Part shown: one piece after another, positions 4,480 to 7,159 of the stretch
Layout: every line of letters starts with the position of its first letter
Position numbering within the stretch: the stretch's first letter is position 1
Assembly: GCA_003225595.1 (NCBI GenBank)
Contig: QIAR01000101.1
Coordinates: 502-7,660 of the forward strand
Source of the DNA: Acidobacteriota bacterium
GTDB taxonomy: Bacteria > Acidobacteriota > Terriglobia > Terriglobales > Acidobacteriaceae
Direction of reading: 5' to 3'
DNA length: 7,159 bases
Made by a program: the position numbers and the translations under genes
The notes under the pieces: model-generated
What the model was told of the DNA's origin: nothing
The model's input: only the letters and a program-made list of their open reading frames with translations
Database searches by the model: none

Positions 4480-4926
4480 TTATGCTGGGAGCGGCTCAGC
4501 CGTAACGTGGCCTGCGGTTTTAGGCACGAACGGTTCGAGCAGCGATTTGAACTGAGTGCTCAAGTGCAGTTCTTTGCTCTCCTGCTCAAACAGCCCACGT
4601 GGATCGGCGGCGGTTTTCAGTGCGTAGCGCAGGTATGACAGACGCATTAGCCAGATAGCATGCCCGAGGTCTTCCTCGCTGCGGCTGCGGACACGAAATG
4701 TAATCCAGCCTGAGTTGGGAACCCAGCGGTGCTCCTCGGCAAGACCCTCTGCCAAGAGCACATCGTGAACTGATCGCGGAAACGGAATGTCAACGATCCC
4801 GCCAGCATGTATGTGCCCGACTTCTGCACTTCCGAAACGGAATTCCTTGCCTCCGAATCGGTGAGGATGAACCGATATGTGGGGCCACGCTGTGACTTCG
4901 TCTTCAAGCTTCTTCAGGTGCTTCAT
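4480..4926 (-). CDS. DUF5519 / luciferase-domain family protein
   Basis: The protein is 148 residues from ATG 4926, MKHLKKLEDEVTAWPHISV onward. Family marks are HPHRFGGKEFRFGSAEVGHI, HAGGIVDIPFPRSVHDVLL, HRWVPNSGWITFRVRS and EEDLGHAIWLMRLSYLRYAL. This matches the DUF5519 family, named luciferase domain from a similarity to a fungal protein; no reaction is established. Members often have the histidine-rich HPHRFGG and GHIHxGG motifs, both present here. Cytoplasmic, no membrane segment. The frame is open far upstream (to 5550) but only this part is conserved, and AAGGGAG lies 9 bases before ATG 4926. The rhodanese fragment follows 22 bases downstream. It diverges from the membrane-protein gene at 5113. 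Confidence 0.82.
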   Translation of the reverse strand: MKHLKKLEDEVTAWPHISVHPHRFGGKEFRFGSAEVGHIHAGGIVDIPFPRSVHDVLLAEGLAEEHRWVPNSGWITFRVRSRSEEDLGHAIWLMRLSYLRYALKTAADPRGLFEQESKELHLSTQFKSLLEPFVPKTAGHVTAEPLPA

Positions 4927-5047
4927 CGTCTCAAACTCCCTTGGCTTCTCTTTTCGATGACTGAACGTGACCGCTCGATTCAGCGACCACACTTCGGCTT
5001 TACTCATCCAAAAAAGGTCACTCCAATAAGGAGGGGTGATATTTCTC

Positions 5048-5116
5048 ATGGTTTTCAAAGCTGCGGATTCTGCAAAGGGTCTCGACCTACCCGCTGCGCC
5101 GAAGGAGAAACTATGA
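5048..5116 (+). CDS. Small leader ORF coupled to the membrane-protein gene
   Basis: A 22-residue ORF from ATG 5048 reads MVFKAADSAKGLDLP, then AAPKEKL. Its TGA overlaps the next start as ATGA (5113-5116), the standard layout for translational coupling. AAGGAGGGG lies at about 5029-5036, 11 or more bases before the ATG, a strong but distant ribosome site. It may be a leader peptide, a tiny protein, or chance; the overlap and the ribosome site are its support. I do not recognise the sequence. Confidence 0.35.
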   Translation: MVFKAADSAKGLDLPAAPKEKL

Positions 5117-5535
5117 CTCGCGAAGCCAGAATGATGTCCGGGATCATTCTCGTCACGGTGCCGACGATTCAGTATGGTGGATATTTTCTGCTGACCTCTT
5201 TGATGAACAAGGGCAGCGGATACATGGACAACCCGCTGCGCCAGAATTTCTTCCGCGCCGGCCACGCCCACGCGGGCGTTATCGTAATCCTGTCTCTGAT
5301 TTGTCAGATGCTCGCGGATGCGGCAGTTCTTCCAACACCTTTGTTGTGGTTCGTTCGAATCGGAGTGCCGCTCTCGGCGATCCTCATTTCGGCGGGGTTC
5401 TTCTTCTCGGTGCTGCCGCCGACTGCTACTCAGGCGAGCGGAGCCGTCTGTCTTATCTATGCCGGGGCAACAATTCTCGCCATCGCGGTGGTCACGGTCG
5501 GCATCGGCTTGCTCAGGGCTCCGCATACGGCCTAG
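5113..5535 (+). CDS. Four-helix integral membrane protein, conserved hypothetical
   Basis: A 140-residue inner-membrane protein from ATG 5113, with AAGGAG 6 bases upstream. Predicted membrane segments are about residues 9-31 (GIILVTVPTIQYGGYFLLTS), 49-72, 80-101 and 110-134. Between the first two lies the polar loop MNKGSGYMDNPLRQNFFRAG, leading to HAHAG at the start of helix 2; the two histidines, H51 and H53, are the only obvious candidates for metal or heme binding. I recall close hypothetical relatives with the same GSGYMDNPLRQN and RAGHAHAGV motifs, function unknown. The gene is divergent from the DUF5519 gene and is followed 86 bases later by an NTF2-like gene on the same strand. Confidence 0.82.
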   Translation: MTREARMMSGIILVTVPTIQYGGYFLLTSLMNKGSGYMDNPLRQNFFRAGHAHAGVIVILSLICQMLADAAVLPTPLLWFVRIGVPLSAILISAGFFFSVLPPTATQASGAVCLIYAGATILAIAVVTVGIGLLRAPHTA

Positions 5536-5621
5536 ATCGTTCGGGCTCACAACTGCCGGACGGAAAGGTTTCTTCGGTCGGCTTGGCGGAACGCGGGAGG
5601 TCTGGAGTTACGGGGTGACCC

Positions 5622-5999
5622 ATGACGAAACAAGAATTCAAGGCGATGTTGGACACACTCGCAGCAGACTGGGAACAGAAGAAGTACGACCATGCCGCGA
5701 GTTTCTTTGCAGTGGATGTCAAGTATGGCGATCCGATCCGCTATCAATTCACAAGTCGTCCAGAACTGCTCGCCTTTTTCCGAAACGATGAAGGCTACGA
5801 TCAACGAACCGTTTGGCACACAGTTCTATTCGATCAGGAGCTACAGATTGGCGTTGTGGAGTACACGTATGAGGGCACGCACCGCTACCATGGTATGGTG
5901 CTGATTAGGATTTCGGGAAAAGAAATCACGCATTGGCGGGAATACCAGCACATCTCGCCTCTGGCGTGGGAAGAGTTCGTGGGTGTAACTAAGTTCTGA
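5622..5999 (+). CDS. NTF2-like (SnoaL-type) domain protein
   Basis: A 125-residue single-domain protein. It has the NTF2-like plan: an N-terminal helix (KQEFKAMLDTLAADWEQKKY), DHAASFFAVDVKYGDP, a short helix RPELLAFFRND, then curved strands TVWHTVLFDQELQIGVVEYT, YEGTHRYHGMVLIRI and ITHWREYQHIS. The W-H, E-Y and H/Y residues line the cone-shaped pocket in this fold. Relatives are small-molecule isomerases, cyclases or binding proteins; the ligand here cannot be told. GGGGTGA lies 3 bases before the ATG. It probably shares a transcript with the membrane-protein gene upstream and is closed by the hairpin at 6076-6107. Confidence 0.85.
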   Translation: MTKQEFKAMLDTLAADWEQKKYDHAASFFAVDVKYGDPIRYQFTSRPELLAFFRNDEGYDQRTVWHTVLFDQELQIGVVEYTYEGTHRYHGMVLIRISGKEITHWREYQHISPLAWEEFVGVTKF

Positions 6000-6075
6000 G
6001 CGGGATCGCAGTACGAAATTCGATGTGTGGTCAACTGGGCTGATATTTTGACTTTCAATCAAAGACTGCACCTTC

Positions 6076-6107
6076 AGGAGCCCAGCCTCGGACTCCTAGC
6101 TATTTTG
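6076..6107 (+). terminator. Hairpin between convergent genes, probable terminator
   Basis: AGGAGCCC (6076-6083) pairs with GGACTCCT (6090-6097) with one mismatch around a 6-base loop, followed by AGCTATTTTG. It lies 77 bases after the NTF2-like stop and overlaps the stop of the convergent EthD gene. The T-run is short, so strength is uncertain. Confidence 0.5.
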
Positions 6108-6440
6108 CTCCATTCTGTCCAAGACGATTTGCTCCTCTGAGACAAAGTAGGCAACTTTCCTGTGGTCAACGAAGTTCGCCTCGTTTTCAGTTGACGCTTT
6201 CCATTCAGGCGATTGGCGAGCCGCCAGCAAAGCCTCCACATCATCAAACCAGAGTTCCGCCATGCCGTCGTAATCAGGTACGTGTTTGTCTCCGGGGACG
6301 ATCAGGCGGTGGCTCTGTACCAATCTGCGGAGTTGAGGAATCCGAGCACCGATAGGGCCGTGGATATCTTTCCAGTAACGAAAGAATTCCTCATCCGTCA
6401 AGCCCGCCTTCTTGGTAATGCAATAAACAAGTTTGATCAT
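6096..6440 (-). CDS. EthD-domain protein
   Basis: A 114-residue protein from ATG 6440. It starts MIKLVYCITKKAGLTDEEFF and has the EthD signature RYWKDIHGPIGARIPQLRR, then LVQSHRLIVPG, YDGMAELWFDD and QSPEWKASTENEANFVD. It matches the ferredoxin-like dimeric alpha/beta-barrel family EthD (PF07110). EthD itself is required with a P450 system for ethyl tert-butyl ether breakdown; most members are of unknown role, and no P450 or ferredoxin gene is near. H27 and W23 of WKDIHGP are the conserved pocket residues. The frame is open upstream to 6746 but family likeness begins at 6440; AAGGTG lies 3 bases before this ATG. Convergent with the NTF2-like gene, divergent from the acidic protein gene. Confidence 0.86.
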   Translation of the reverse strand: MIKLVYCITKKAGLTDEEFFRYWKDIHGPIGARIPQLRRLVQSHRLIVPGDKHVPDYDGMAELWFDDVEALLAARQSPEWKASTENEANFVDHRKVAYFVSEEQIVLDRMEQNS

Positions 6441-6473
6441 AATCACCTTGCGGCTCCAAAGATGACGCCGAAA

Positions 6474-6503
6474 GTGGTGCGAAGTGCCGTGTCGTACCAC
6501 TTC
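6474..6503. promoter_or_regulatory. Overlapping inverted repeats in the divergent promoter region
   Basis: GTGGT (6474-6478) pairs with ACCAC (6496-6500), and GAAGTG (6481-6486) with CACTTC (6498-6503). The two possibilities exclude each other. They lie between the EthD start (6440) and the acidic protein start (6527), where an operator would be expected. Short arms, so chance is possible. Confidence 0.25.
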
Positions 6504-6526
6504 AATTATTGGGCGTACCATTGGAC

Positions 6527-6700
6527 ATGAGCAGAATACATCCAGAATGCCCCGGCTCAGACCCTTCTGATCGGTCGGTACCTGCCGATGTCCTCCTTCG
6601 ACAAGAGCCAGACGAGGAAGAAGACGAAGAGGAAGACGAAGGGGACGGCAAAGAAAATGACGATGATGACGACGAAGACGACGACGGCTACTCGGAGTGA
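6527..6700 (+). CDS. Short, extremely acidic C-tailed protein
   Basis: A 57-residue protein from ATG 6527: MSRIHPECPGSDPSDRSVPA, then DVLLRQEPDEEEDEEE, a run of Asp/Glu with few Gly/Lys/Asn, ending DDGYSE. About half of all residues are Asp or Glu, nearly all in the C-terminal half, which is surely disordered. PADVLLRQEPDEEEDEE and the YSE end recur, from memory, in acidobacterial hypothetical proteins, supporting a real gene despite the low complexity. No strong ribosome site; the frame is open slightly upstream (6509), but ATG 6527 matches the usual beginning. It precedes the metallopeptidase gene by 31 bases and may bind metal or a basic partner; that is speculation. Confidence 0.65.
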   Translation: MSRIHPECPGSDPSDRSVPADVLLRQEPDEEEDEEEDEGDGKENDDDDDEDDDGYSE

Positions 6701-6731
6701 GCGTGCCCTTATTTAGTTCAGTGGGTGAAGG

Positions 6732-7088
6732 ATGAAGCGTGAACATTTCGTCAAGGTAGTCGAGGAGGCGCTCGACACGCTCCCACAGGAATTTCGCAGT
6801 CGCATTCGTAACGTTGCGGTTCTGGTAGAGGATATGCCGCCGAACCAGCCATCAGCGCAGTCGGGGCAGCAAAGGCGGCTGCTTCTGGGTCTCTTCCACG
6901 GCGTGCCCACGACCAAGAAGAGCATATTTGACCTACCGACGGGACCCGATCACATCGTGCTTTATCAGAAGAATATTGAAGCAGTCTGCTCCAGCGAGGC
7001 CGAAGTCCGCGAACAAATCCGCCTGACGGTCATCCATGAACTGGGCCACTATTTCGGGATGGATGAGAATCAACTGAAGGATGTTTAG
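6732..7088 (+). CDS. Minimal zinc metallopeptidase (zinicin-like, PF06262/DUF1025)
   Basis: A 118-residue protein starting MKREHFVKVVEEALDTLPQE. Family marks are FRSRIRNVAVLVEDMP, LLLGLFHGVPTTKK, the strand GPDHIVLYQKNIE, and the zinc motif HELGHYFGMDE at residues 102-112 (HExxHxxGxxE: His102 and His106 as ligands, Glu103 as base, with D111/E112 following). It is a compact cytoplasmic zincin of normal length for the family; substrates are unknown. The TGAAGG next to the ATG is very close for a ribosome site. The acidic protein gene ends 31 bases upstream on the same strand, so both are likely on one transcript. Confidence 0.9.
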   Translation: MKREHFVKVVEEALDTLPQEFRSRIRNVAVLVEDMPPNQPSAQSGQQRRLLLGLFHGVPTTKKSIFDLPTGPDHIVLYQKNIEAVCSSEAEVREQIRLTVIHELGHYFGMDENQLKDV

Positions 7089-7159
7089 CTAAAAAATGGC
7101 TGGACTAGGCTCAGTGGTAAGATGGCGCCTTTCCCTTCTGACAAGTCCTGCGTATGAGA

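Noticed and set aside
4927..5550. Long N-terminal extension of the DUF5519 frame
   Set aside because: The residues are antisense to the membrane-protein gene and low in family-like pattern; a proper ribosome site precedes ATG 4926.
7103..7159. tRNA-like stretch (GGCTCAGTGGTAAGATGG resembles a D-arm)
   Set aside because: The second half of the D-stem does not pair well, the anticodon stem cannot be formed, and no T-arm is seen before the window ends.
7096..7159. Open frame from ATG 7096 to the window edge
   Set aside because: Only 21 codons, no ribosome site at a proper distance, no family likeness.

Overview
The window looks like chromosomal accessory DNA from a soil-type bacterium, most likely an Acidobacteriota member. 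That is inferred from recalled family resemblance: the XRE regulator with a long insert after its first helices, the CHH/CCDCG zinc-ribbon protein, the short acidic protein ending in YSE, and the GWQQIATFLGQPVSVAQRW helix-turn-helix protein. Base composition is moderately GC rich. No integrase, transposase, rRNA, convincing tRNA or CRISPR is visible.

Left part (1-4457). Most genes here are broken or fused. A gene on the minus strand (1-525) has an internal piece of about 180 bp lying in reverse orientation: the N-terminal and C-terminal thirds read on the minus strand and the middle third on the plus strand. It is preceded by the truncated start of an ATP-dependent DNA ligase (515-721). Then come a small conserved protein (814-1029), a cut-short helix-turn-helix protein (1095-1265) that meets a cut-short methyltransferase start tail to tail, an alpha/beta hydrolase with a one-base frameshift (1322-2094), an intact RutE-like nitroreductase (2258-2914), a small unknown ORF (2965-3090), a metallo-beta-lactamase-fold fragment (3130-3352) that meets an XRE regulator (3306-3721) tail to tail, a zinc-ribbon protein (3863-4090) and a rhodanese fragment (4224-4457).

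Right part (4480-7088). Genes look intact: a DUF5519/luciferase-domain protein (minus) whose transcript probably runs into the rhodanese fragment; a divergent small leader ORF coupled to a four-helix membrane protein; an NTF2-like protein; a convergent EthD-domain protein with a hairpin between the two; and a pair formed by a very acidic short protein and a minimal zinc metallopeptidase.

The genes do not form an obvious single pathway; several are small stand-alone enzymes. The strongest signal is structural: the micro-inversion in the first gene and a series of gene-to-gene breakpoints and one-base frameshifts confined to the left 4.4 kb. Either this is a decaying, rearranged island or the assembly is chimeric there; the sequence alone cannot decide.
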